A program made the translations under genes and the position numbers. DNA of 64,000 nucleotides, taken from positions 40,434-104,433 of the forward strand of contig DFIX01000019.1 of assembly GCA_002371495.1 (NCBI GenBank). The letters run 5' to 3'. Origin of the DNA: Eggerthellaceae bacterium UBA3686. Its GTDB lineage: Bacteria; Actinomycetota; Coriobacteriia; Coriobacteriales; Eggerthellaceae. The notes under the pieces were generated by a model. It ran no database searches, was not told the DNA's origin, and saw only the letters and a program-made list of their open reading frames with translations. Positions 34,172-41,958 of the stretch are shown here, in pieces. Each line of letters begins with the position of its first letter. Position 1 is the stretch's first letter.

Positions 34172-36394
34172 CTACAGATGCAGAACGCGGTCTTTGATCT
34201 CTTCGGTGCGGCCTTGGTTCCAGTACTGGGTACCGATGTAGCCGCAGGTACGGCGTGCGACGTTCATCGTATCTTGGTTGCGGTTGCCGCAGCTGGGGCA
34301 TTCCCACACGAGCTTGCCGTCGTCCTCGACGATGGCGATCTCGCCGTCGAAGCCGCATTTCTGGCAGTAGTCCGACTTGGTGTTCAGCTCGGCGTACATG
34401 ATGTTGTCGTAGATGAACTGCATGACGCGGATGACTGCCTGCAGGTTGTCCTGCATATCGGGCACCTCGACGTAGCTGATCGCGCCACCCGGCGAGAGCT
34501 TCTGGAACTCGGACTCGAACTTGAGCTTCTGGAAAGCGTCGATCTCTTCGGTGACGTGCACGTGGTAGCTGTTGGTGATGTAGCCCTTGTCGGTGATGCC
34601 CTTGATGATGCCGAAGCGGCGCTGCAGAGCCTTTGCGAACTTGTAGGTCGTCGACTCGAGCGGCGTGCCGTACAGCGAGTAGTCGATGTTTTCGGCAGCT
34701 TTCCATTCTGCGCACTTGTCGTTCATGTGTTGCATGACGGCCAGCGCGAACGGCGTGGCTTCTTTGTCGGTGTGGCTGTGGCCCGTCATGTACTTGACGC
34801 ATTCGTACAGGCCAGCGTAGCCCAAGCTGATCGTGGAGTACCCGCCGTAGAGCAGCTTGTCGATGGTCTCGCCCTTGTTCAGGCGCGCGAGCGCACCATA
34901 CTGCCAAAGGATCGGGGCCGCGTCCGAAAGCGTGCCGCGCAGGCGCTCGTGACGGCAGCGCAGCGCGCGGTGGCAGAGCTCGAGGCGCTCGTCGAAGATC
35001 TCCCAGAACTTCTGCATGTCGCCGTAGCTCGAAAGCGCCACGTCAGGAAGGCTGATCGTAACGACGCCCTGGTTGAAGCGGCCGTAATACTTCGGCTTGC
35101 CCGGCTCGTAGTTGCCGGCGCGGGCGACGTTGTCATAGCCGTTGCCCGAGCGGTCGGGGGTCAGAAACGAACGGCAGCCCATGCAGGTGTAGGTATCGCC
35201 CTCGCCCACTTCTTCGCCCTTCGAGAGCTTGTACTCGCGCATTTTCTTCTCGGAGATATAGTCGGGCACCATGCGCTTGGCGGTGCATTTGGCCGCAAGC
35301 TTGGTCAGGTAGAAGTAGCGCGAGTCCTCGTGCACGTTGTCTTCCTCGAGCACGTAGATGAGCTTGGGGAATGCCGGGGTGATCCAAACGCCGGCCTCGT
35401 TTTTCACGCCCTCGTAGCGCTGGCGCAGCATTTCCTCGATGATGAGGGCCAGATCTTGCTTCTGCTGGTCGTCCTTGGCTTCGTTCAGGTACATGAACAC
35501 CGTGATGAATGGCGCCTGGCCGTTGGTCGTCATGAGCGTGACCACCTGGTACTGGATGGTCTGCACGCCGCGGCGGATCTCGTCGCGCACGCGCGCCTCG
35601 ACAACCTCGTTGAGCTTGTCGGCCGAGGGCTCGAAACCAAACGCGTTCATCTCCTCGATGACGTTGCGTCGAATCTTCTGGCGGCTGATGTCGACAAACG
35701 GCGCCAGGTGCGTCAGGCTGATGGACTGTCCGCCGTACTGGCAACTGGCGACCTGGGCGATGATCTGCGTGGCGATGTTGCAAGCGGTCGAGAAGCTGTG
35801 CGGCTTCTCGATCATCGTGCCCGAGATGACCGTGCCGTTCTGCAGCATGTCCTCGAGGTTGACCAAGTCGCAGTTGTGCATGTGCTGTGCAAAGTAGTCG
35901 GAATCGTGGAAATGTATGATGCCCTGCGTGTGCGCCTCGACGACGTCGGCCGGCAGCAGGTTGCGCATGGTCAGGTCCTTCGAGACCTCGCCGGCCATGT
36001 AGTCTCGCTGCACCGAGACGACGGTGGGGTTCTTGTTGGAGTTTTCTTGCTTGACTTCCTCGTTGTTCGACTCGATGAGGGCCAGAATCTGATCGTCGGT
36101 CGTGTTCTTGTGACGCTTCTGATTTTGCAGGTAGCGGTAGATGATGTACTTGCGAGCGACCTCGAAGCGGTCGAGGCGCATGATCTCGTCCTCGACCATA
36201 TCTTGCACTTCCTCGACTGAGACGGTATGGCCCGCGCGCTCGCATTCGTCGGCGACATTGGCCGATGCGTACATGATCTGACGCTCGGTCAGGCGGTCGG
36301 CCTCGGCAACTTCGGCGTTGGCCTTGGCGATGGCCGACGAGATCTTATTTATATCGAAGGCTACTTCGCTGCCGTTGCGCTTGATAATCTTCAT
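34172..36394 (-). CDS. nrdD: Anaerobic ribonucleoside-triphosphate reductase
   Basis: This 740-residue glycyl-radical enzyme reduces NTPs to dNTPs without oxygen. An ATP-cone regulatory domain stands first (KIIKRNGSEVAFDINKIS). The catalytic barrel follows, with zinc ligands CQKCGFDGE and ECPSCGN near the C-terminus, and the glycyl radical loop RRTCGYIGTQYWNQGR close to the end. The product must be activated by NrdG downstream. GGGGGAG precedes ATG 36394. An NrdR-type box lies about 130 bp upstream. Confidence 0.95.
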   Translation of the reverse strand: MKIIKRNGSEVAFDINKISSAIAKANAEVAEADRLTERQIMYASANVADECERAGHTVSVEEVQDMVEDEIMRLDRFEVARKYIIYRYLQNQKRHKNTTDDQILALIESNNEEVKQENSNKNPTVVSVQRDYMAGEVSKDLTMRNLLPADVVEAHTQGIIHFHDSDYFAQHMHNCDLVNLEDMLQNGTVISGTMIEKPHSFSTACNIATQIIAQVASCQYGGQSISLTHLAPFVDISRQKIRRNVIEEMNAFGFEPSADKLNEVVEARVRDEIRRGVQTIQYQVVTLMTTNGQAPFITVFMYLNEAKDDQQKQDLALIIEEMLRQRYEGVKNEAGVWITPAFPKLIYVLEEDNVHEDSRYFYLTKLAAKCTAKRMVPDYISEKKMREYKLSKGEEVGEGDTYTCMGCRSFLTPDRSGNGYDNVARAGNYEPGKPKYYGRFNQGVVTISLPDVALSSYGDMQKFWEIFDERLELCHRALRCRHERLRGTLSDAAPILWQYGALARLNKGETIDKLLYGGYSTISLGYAGLYECVKYMTGHSHTDKEATPFALAVMQHMNDKCAEWKAAENIDYSLYGTPLESTTYKFAKALQRRFGIIKGITDKGYITNSYHVHVTEEIDAFQKLKFESEFQKLSPGGAISYVEVPDMQDNLQAVIRVMQFIYDNIMYAELNTKSDYCQKCGFDGEIAIVEDDGKLVWECPSCGNRNQDTMNVARRTCGYIGTQYWNQGRTEEIKDRVLHL

Positions 36395-36490
36395 GGCTCC
36401 CCCTGCTCCTTTTCTACGGCGATTAGCGATTTCGGTGTTCTTCGTTAGGGTTAGGGCCCGCAGGCTCGTGATTCAACGAGCCTTATGATA

Positions 36491-36537
36491 CGACAACAAT
36501 TCACGTTTTGATGTGAAATCTATACAATATCTTGTAT
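36491..36537 (-). promoter_or_regulatory. NrdR box upstream of nrdD
   Basis: ATACAATATCTTGTAT at 36522-36537 agrees with the NrdR consensus ACACWATATATWGTGT at 13 of 16 positions. A much weaker match lies at 36491-36506, 31 bp away centre to centre, which is the spacing expected for paired NrdR boxes. NrdR would repress nrdDG when dATP is plentiful (family knowledge). The remaining 600-bp gap also holds a family-2 repeat and the trxB promoter. Confidence 0.65.
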
Positions 36538-36649
36538 GTAGTTTGCAATAAGTTACCTACTTCTTGTGTTTTTGCAGGTCATCCATATATTCGGCGAACG
36601 GGCCTGTTTGCATTAGAAGCTACCATGCGCACGGGCCTTCCACTCGCCC

Positions 36650-36753
36650 GCCCGGCTCAACGGCAGGGCGCTAGGCCTTCAGCTGCTCGCGTTTTAGAAT
36701 GTTTGAGATTTGTAGCTGCGCAAGCGGCTACGCACCCTTCCGTTGAGCCGGGC
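36650..36753. repeat. Family-2 hairpin repeat, copy 2
   Basis: The perfect 14-bp arms GCCCGGCTCAACGG (36650-36663) and CCGTTGAGCCGGGC (36740-36753) enclose the shortest form of the core: CAGGGCGCTAGGCCTTCAG, CTGCTCGCGTTTT, then GTAGCTGCGCAAGCGGCTAC and GCACCC. It lies between the divergent nrdD and trxB. Confidence 0.8.
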
Positions 36754-36922
36754 TACCCTGGATTGGCCAATAACCGTTAGACTGCAAGAAGGGCACGCAT
36801 CCCTTAGGATCTTGCAATTCTCCTTTATGTTTGACGAAAGGGGATGGTCCTCTTTTTCGTCGTTTGCGTCGCTATCTGCAAAACTGCGAAGCGTACCTGC
36901 GCGGCGTTCTCGCAATCTTCTT

Positions 36923-36942
36923 TTAGATTGTGTACAATCTTT
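36923..36942 (+). promoter_or_regulatory. trxB promoter motif shared with trxA
   Basis: TTAGATTGTGTACAAT (36923-36938) is followed by CTTTT, 59 bp before the trxB ATG. The same 16 bases plus nTTTT precede trxA. TACAAT could be the -10 box; AGATTGT and ACAATCT form a 7-bp inverted repeat around it. Confidence 0.6.
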
Positions 36943-36997
36943 TCCAAAAGGAAGCAGTCGTGATTGCCGTCTGAACTGGCGGCTGATTGGAGCGAAC

Positions 36998-37927
36998 ATG
37001 GAAGAGAAGACGTACGACGTAATCATAATCGGCGCTGGTCCAGCGGGTCTGACCGCCGGGCTCTACGCCGCCCGCGGTGGGCTGAGCGCTCTTGCCATCG
37101 AACGCATAACGCCTGGTGGGCAGCTAGCACAGACCGACAAGGTCGAAAACTACCCCGGCTTTCCGCAGGGCGCCGAGGGTTGGCAGCTTGCTTACGACAT
37201 GCAGATGCAGGCCGAGTCATTCGGCCTTGAAATCGCGACCGACGACATCGTATCGGTCGATTTCACGGCAGAGCCCAAGAAGCTCGTCGCCGCTTCGGGC
37301 AACGTCTACTACGCGCGCAGCGTCGTCATCGCCTCTGGCGCGCGGCCGCGCAAGCTCGGCACACCCGGCGAGGGCGAGCTTGCCGGTAAGGGAGTTTCGT
37401 ATTGCGCTACCTGTGACGGCAACTTCTTCCGCGGCAAGGACGTAGCGGTTGTCGGCGGCGGCAACACGGCGGCGGGCGATGCGATCTACCTCGCTCGCAT
37501 CTGCAGCAAGGTCTATCTGGTGCATCGCCGCGACGAGCTGCGCGCCACAAAGGTCTACCACGACCGTCTCGCCGAAACCGGCAACGTCGAGTTCGTGTGG
37601 AACTCGGTTTCGCAGCGCATCGAGCCCAACGAGAACGGCACCGTCGGCGCGCTCGTCGTCACCGACAAGAACACGGGCGTTGAGCGCACGCTCGACTGCT
37701 CCGCCGTGTTCGTGGCCGTGGGCACCGAGCCAAACACCGATTTCCTGGCGGGTGCAGTCGAGCTCGACGAGGCGGGCTACGTCGTCTCGGACGAGTCGGG
37801 CCGCACGAGCGCTCCCGGCGTCTTCGCCGCCGGCGACGTGCGCACCAAGGCGCTGCGCCAGGTGGTCACGGCCGTCTCGGACGGCGCTCAAGCTGCCGAG
37901 AACGCGGCCGAATACTTGGCACTGTAA
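36998..37927 (+). CDS. trxB: Thioredoxin reductase
   Basis: The 309-residue flavoenzyme passes electrons from NADPH through FAD to thioredoxin. It has the FAD motif VIIIGAGPAGLTAGLYAAR, the redox-active CATCDG in GVSYCATCDGNFF, the NADPH motif VAVVGGGNTAAGDA and the C-terminal FAD contact GVFAAGDVRTK. I chose ATG 36998 (MEEKTYDV) because homology begins there; an in-frame start far upstream would cross the promoter. The Shine-Dalgarno is a modest GGAG. It shares a promoter motif with trxA. Confidence 0.95.
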   Translation: MEEKTYDVIIIGAGPAGLTAGLYAARGGLSALAIERITPGGQLAQTDKVENYPGFPQGAEGWQLAYDMQMQAESFGLEIATDDIVSVDFTAEPKKLVAASGNVYYARSVVIASGARPRKLGTPGEGELAGKGVSYCATCDGNFFRGKDVAVVGGGNTAAGDAIYLARICSKVYLVHRRDELRATKVYHDRLAETGNVEFVWNSVSQRIEPNENGTVGALVVTDKNTGVERTLDCSAVFVAVGTEPNTDFLAGAVELDEAGYVVSDESGRTSAPGVFAAGDVRTKALRQVVTAVSDGAQAAENAAEYLAL

Positions 37928-37996
37928 GAAGGCTCGGATTCCACTGCGGCAAAACATAGCTCAGCCCCACCACTGCGGGGGCAGCCTAAACTGCGT

Positions 37997-38013
37997 AAAG
38001 GGGTCTGACCCCT
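37997..38013. repeat. GGGGTC-T-GACCCC palindrome
   Basis: AGGGGTC and GACCCCT form a perfect inverted repeat around a single T, without the ATGTGA flanks seen in the other family-3 copies. It stands 17 bp before family-1 copy K. Confidence 0.6.
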
Positions 38014-38029
38014 ATATCCCTACGACGTA

Positions 38030-38209
38030 GCGAAAGCGCAGGTGGGGACGTGACATCGGCGATTCTGCAGGGCCGAGCGCCCGGAAAACGAGCCGGTGGC
38101 TCGTTTTCAGCGAGGCCGGGCAAGCTTTAGCTTGCCCCCGTACATATTTAAGGAGCCGTCAAGGTTGATACGAAGCCAAGCCGATGCGCGTCCCCACCTG
38201 CGCTTTCGC
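38030..38209. repeat. Family-1 long composite repeat, copy K
   Basis: Perfect 21-bp arms (38030-38050 and 38189-38209) start GCGAAAGCGCAGGTGGGGAC. The interior is nearly identical to copy H, including both extra hairpins. The left arm differs from H by G to A and the right arm by the matching C to T, so pairing is preserved. It accounts for most of the 401-bp gap between trxB and the next gene. Confidence 0.9.
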
Positions 38210-38328
38210 GGACAATCGGCTCGACCGTGCAGGCTTGATACCAAATAAGGGAGACTCCCCCTTTTGCGCATTTTGAGCTGCCCCGGGAAGCGGCGCATGC
38301 CGCACCGCTGCTTTGTCGTCGTGAGCGG

Positions 38329-39429
38329 TTAGGCTTTCCTCACATACACGCTGTAATACCCAGCAGCATCCTTCACGGTCGTGGTCATGCGCTGTTCTTC
38401 GCGATACCCCAAGCTCGCAAGCAGGTCGGTCCAGCTCGGCGCCGTAATGCCGTTGTAGTAGTCGCTAAGGTTCGACCCTCTTCTCGTGACGACGTTGCCT
38501 TGGGCGTCGACGTACTTGTAGCCGTTCGCGGTCAACGTGGCGTAACCGAACTGATCGAGTATGGGATAGTTGGCGGATTGAGCGTACGTCATCGTCACGG
38601 CGGGACTGTACAGCGCTATATCAGGCGACGCCTTCGTGCCGTAGCTTCCGCCCTTGAGCAGGATGCGCGCATTCTTCGAGGCAATGTTTACGCCGCACCC
38701 GTAATGCATGAACTGGCCCCTGTAGTTGTTGGCGCCCGCACGCACCCACGGATTGCCCGTCGCGTAAAGCCTCGAGCTACCGAAGAGCGCCACGCCGTTG
38801 CCGATGCTTTGCACCTTGCTCTTGCCTTGCAAGTAGCATTTCGCATTGCCGTACAGCATGATGGCAGAGGTGATATCCGAGCGGAACTCGGTAGCATTGT
38901 CCACGACGCTGCCGCTTTTCAGGTAGAACTTGCCCTTGCCTTGCACGACGACGGCCGCAGTCTCGGTGGAGTACAGAATGCCCTTGCCCTTTTTGTTGGA
39001 CGTCTTCAGCACGACGGTGCCCTTCTTGATGTAAAGCGGGCTTACCGTACGCAGGGGCACGCCCTTGTATGCGGTCTTCACCTTCTTGCCGTTCAGGTCG
39101 ATGGTGTACTTCTTGTTCTTGGATATGGTCAGGTAGTATTTCTCGCTCGGCAACGTGATGTTTCTCATGACCTTGAAGTTGCCGCCCTTGTATTTCGATA
39201 TGTTTCTCCACTGAGTTGCGGTCCTGATCTTTATGACCTTCGTCTTCTTCGCCTGGGTCTTGACGGAAACCGCCTTCTCGGCCGGGGCCGCGGCAGCAGA
39301 GCCGGCTTTCAGGCTTGCAGCCAATGCAGGCGCCGGGAAGGCGAATGAAAGGCAAAGCGCAAGACAGGCCAGCGCGGCAACCCCAATACCTATGACTCTT
39401 GCAGATAACACCCTTGTCCGTGAAGCCAT
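38329..39429 (-). CDS. Secreted protein, probable right-handed beta-helix
   Basis: The 366-residue protein begins with a signal peptide (VIGIGVAALACLALCLSFAF then APALAAS). After a Lys-rich linker it has short repeating strands such as YTIDLNGKKV, PLYIKKGTVVLKT, AAVVVQGKGKFYLKSGSVVD and AKCYLQGKSKVQSIGNGVALF, the rhythm of parallel beta-helix (pectate-lyase-like) proteins. No catalytic motif or wall anchor is visible. A binding or enzymatic role on glycans is possible but not shown. GGAAGGTG precedes ATG 39429. The next secreted protein lies just upstream on the same strand. Confidence 0.7.
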   Translation of the reverse strand: MASRTRVLSARVIGIGVAALACLALCLSFAFPAPALAASLKAGSAAAAPAEKAVSVKTQAKKTKVIKIRTATQWRNISKYKGGNFKVMRNITLPSEKYYLTISKNKKYTIDLNGKKVKTAYKGVPLRTVSPLYIKKGTVVLKTSNKKGKGILYSTETAAVVVQGKGKFYLKSGSVVDNATEFRSDITSAIMLYGNAKCYLQGKSKVQSIGNGVALFGSSRLYATGNPWVRAGANNYRGQFMHYGCGVNIASKNARILLKGGSYGTKASPDIALYSPAVTMTYAQSANYPILDQFGYATLTANGYKYVDAQGNVVTRRGSNLSDYYNGITAPSWTDLLASLGYREEQRMTTTVKDAAGYYSVYVRKA

Positions 39430-39524
39430 ATGAGCACCTTCCTTCCTTATGGAAACCGAAAAACGCGGACCTGCGCTGTTTGCGTAAGCCCGCGCATTTC
39501 ATATGCAGAGCTGGAACAGCGCGC

Positions 39525-40352
39525 CTACCGGATCTTGAAATTTTTCTGGTACATGCCCGTGTAGCCGCCCCAGGTGGCATTACGGTATCCGTAGACCGCG
39601 ACGTTCCACTTGTTCTTCGTTGGGTAGCTATAGGTCGAGCGCTTGGCCGACGTTACCGAGTAGGTCTTCTTGCCCTTCTTGACCTTGAACTTCTTGCCGT
39701 TGATCCAGATGAACTTGGTCTTGGGCAGCTTCTTGAACGTAACGGTCGTCTTTACCTTGTAGGTGTAGAAGTTCACCGAGCCCCAGTAGATGACGTAGCC
39801 AAACACGTGCTGTTTGTGCTTCTTGACGTTTATGGCCTTGACCTTGACTGACTTGATGGCGGGTTTGCCCTTGGGACCGGTCTTGAAGGTGAAGGTCTTG
39901 GAATAGCCGCTGCGCGTCGTGAAGTTGTACAGATACAGCCCGTTTGCGTTGGGCTCGTAGTAAAGACGCGCTACATACGTCTTGTTCGGCTTCAGGCCCT
40001 TGATCCTGTAACCATTGCTTTCTTGCAGGTTCATCCAGCCCGAAGTCTTCCATTTGGTGCTGCCCTTGGCCCGATACTCCATGTACAAGACGCAACCGCC
40101 TTTATAGGCAGGAGTCGGATCGAAGTCGAGGTACGTCGAGTAGACCTGGTACATCGACGCCTTGTTAACCGGCACGGCGTCGATCTGGCCTGGCGTAAGG
40201 CTCTGAGCCATCAGCATGCCACTCGAGGCGGAACCGCTTTCGGCAGCGTAGGCAGCGGTACCCGAAAGCGATACCAGGGCAGCGCTTGCAGCCAGCGTCA
40301 GAATCAAGACGAGAACCTTCTGCGTAAGGCCCAGTTTTACGGTCTTGCCCAT
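39525..40352 (-). CDS. Secreted protein with fibronectin type III-like regions
   Basis: This 275-residue protein starts with a signal peptide ([19 protein letters not shown] then AAYAAE). The body contains an Fn3-like stretch ([18 protein letters not shown], later [16 protein letters not shown]) and a second strand-rich, Lys/Tyr/Thr-rich region ending [15 protein letters not shown]. No anchor or catalytic motif is visible, and I cannot name the function. I start at MGKTVKLG (ATG 40352), with GGGGAG upstream. It is 95 bp before the beta-helix gene, so the two may be co-transcribed. Confidence 0.65.
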   Translation of the reverse strand: MGKTVKLGLTQKVLVLILTLAASAALVSLSGTAAYAAESGSASSGMLMAQSLTPGQIDAVPVNKASMYQVYSTYLDFDPTPAYKGGCVLYMEYRAKGSTKWKTSGWMNLQESNGYRIKGLKPNKTYVARLYYEPNANGLYLYNFTTRSGYSKTFTFKTGPKGKPAIKSVKVKAINVKKHKQHVFGYVIYWGSVNFYTYKVKTTVTFKKLPKTKFIWINGKKFKVKKGKKTYSVTSAKRSTYSYPTKNKWNVAVYGYRNATWGGYTGMYQKNFKIR

Positions 40353-40642
40353 GGTTGCTCCCCTTTCCCGCCTTTTCGGCGCGAAACGGATGATCCGCCC
40401 GCATCCGAAGCGGCGCCTCGCCACGCGCCATACGTCTGCAATTCGTGGAATGCCAACGTCAACTATACCCGAATTCGTCCGCGTCAATGGCGTAACTCAG
40501 TTGTCAGTTCGTCAACTTTTGGCTCTTCAGCATGACATGTTGGCAAGTGCATGTTGGACAAGCATTCGTCAGCCGGTGCTCCCACGATGCGCGCACATTA
40601 TGCGGAAACGGTCAACGTCCGCGAAACCGCAGCACACGATGG

Positions 40643-40717
40643 TAGAATCGCCGTATGAAATCGATGCGTACAACGTTCTATTAGCGCACAGCGCCCAGGG
40701 CGCTTCTTTTCGTGCGC
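40643..40717 (+). promoter_or_regulatory. Possible leaderless leader peptide and attenuator ahead of prfA
   Basis: An extended -10 box (TGG-TAGAAT, 40643-40648) is followed by six bases and ATG at 40655, which opens a nine-codon frame, MKSMRTTFY, ending at TAG (40682-40684). Six bases later a small GC-rich hairpin AGCGCC/GGCGCT (40690-40704) is followed by TCTTTT. An enclosing stem GCGCAC/GTGCGC (40684-40689, 40712-40717) is also possible. The rest of the 430-bp gap before prfA shows nothing clear. Confidence 0.4.
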
Positions 40718-40782
40718 CCGATTCCCAACGCCGCAATACGCATCTAATCCCTTTCCCACAACCATATATGGAGGAACCAACC

Positions 40783-41865
40783 ATGGCAGATACCAGCATG
40801 CGCGACAAGCTCGAGAAGATCATCGAAGCCTATGAGGAACTGCAGGCCAAGATGGGCGACCCGGCCGTGCTCGCCGACCAGAAGGAATACAACCGCCTTG
40901 CCAAGGAGTACGCCAACCAGGGCCCGCTCGTCAAGCAGGCGCGCATCTACGTGCAGGACGAGGACGACCTTGCCGAGGCGAAGGAAATGCTCGACGACCC
41001 CGACATGAAGGAGTTCGCGCAGGAAGAGATCGCCCGCATCGAGGCCGAGCTTCCCGGCATCGAGGAAGAGATCAAGTTCATGCTGATCCCGGCCGACCCC
41101 GCCGACGAAAAGGACATCATCGTCGAAATCCGCGGCGGTGCGGGCGGCGACGAGGCCAAGATCTTCGCAGGCGACCTGTTCAAGATGTACGAGCGTTTCG
41201 CCGCCGAGCACAAGTGGAAGATCGAGCTGCTCGACGTCATGCCCTCCGAAGCTGGCGGCTACTCCGAAATATCGTTCAAGGTCAAGGGCGACAAGGTCTA
41301 TTCGCTCATGAAGTTCGAATCGGGCGTGCACCGCGTGCAGCGCGTCCCCAAGACCGAGAGCCAGGGACGTATCCACACTTCCACCGCCACGGTGGCAGTC
41401 CTGCCCGAGGCCGACGAGGTCGAAGTCGAAATCAAGAACGAGGACCTGCGCATCGACGTGTACCGCGCCGGCGGCCCGGGCGGCCAGTGCGTCAACACCA
41501 CCGACTCGGCCGTGCGCATCACGCACCTGCCCACCGGGCTCGTCGTGCAGTCGCAGGACCAAAAGTCGCAGCTGCAGAACAAGATCGCGGCCATGGCCGT
41601 CCTGCGTGCCCGCCTGTACGAGAAGATGCTTGCCGAGCAGCGCGAGGCAGAAGGCGCCGAACGTCGCGCGCAGGTCGGCACCGGCGACCGCTCCGAGAAG
41701 ATCCGTACCTACAACGGCCCGCAGGACCGCGTGACCGACCACCGCATCGGCTACAACGGCACCTACAACGGTGTACTGCTCGGCTCGGGCGGCGCCGGCC
41801 TCGGCGAGCTGATCACGGCGCTGCAGGCCGCCGACCGTGCCAAGAAGCTCGAGCAGGCGGTGTAG
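40783..41865 (+). CDS. prfA: Peptide chain release factor 1
   Basis: The 360-residue protein recognises UAA and UAG stop codons and triggers peptide release. It has the catalytic GGQ motif in [21 protein letters not shown], a coiled-coil N-terminal domain ([18 protein letters not shown]) and the [15 protein letters not shown] region. GGAGG precedes ATG 40783; the frame stays open upstream but nothing there resembles RF1. The downstream gene encodes PrmC, which methylates the Gln of this GGQ motif, and the two are 93 bp apart on the same strand. Confidence 0.95.
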   Translation: MADTSMRDKLEKIIEAYEELQAKMGDPAVLADQKEYNRLAKEYANQGPLVKQARIYVQDEDDLAEAKEMLDDPDMKEFAQEEIARIEAELPGIEEEIKFMLIPADPADEKDIIVEIRGGAGGDEAKIFAGDLFKMYERFAAEHKWKIELLDVMPSEAGGYSEISFKVKGDKVYSLMKFESGVHRVQRVPKTESQGRIHTSTATVAVLPEADEVEVEIKNEDLRIDVYRAGGPGGQCVNTTDSAVRITHLPTGLVVQSQDQKSQLQNKIAAMAVLRARLYEKMLAEQREAEGAERRAQVGTGDRSEKIRTYNGPQDRVTDHRIGYNGTYNGVLLGSGGAGLGELITALQAADRAKKLEQAV

Positions 41866-41958
41866 AAACCAAAGAGGACCCGTTACCGTCCTCGACGCTT
41901 CGTTGCTCGATTAAGTACGTTCGCGCTTTAACACCTTCAAACCAGCTTAGGAGCTCCC

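Noticed and set aside
34013..36220. Long open frame on the plus strand across nrdD
   Set aside because: It is antisense to a certain nrdD gene, has no ribosome site, and its product is a low-complexity Val/Ala/Leu/Asp/His string typical of the opposite strand of GC-rich genes. The same applies to long antisense frames over the MFS, fusA2, murA and 49-54 kb genes.
6821..38209. Family-1 elements as integron attC sites
   Set aside because: The conserved core-site triplets and cassette genes expected of attC are absent, no integrase is in the window, and the elements lie singly or in opposed pairs between core genes.
40345..40782. N-terminal extension of prfA in the same open frame
   Set aside because: The upstream residues do not resemble RF1, and GGAGG with ATG at 40783 gives the normal RF1 N-terminus and length.
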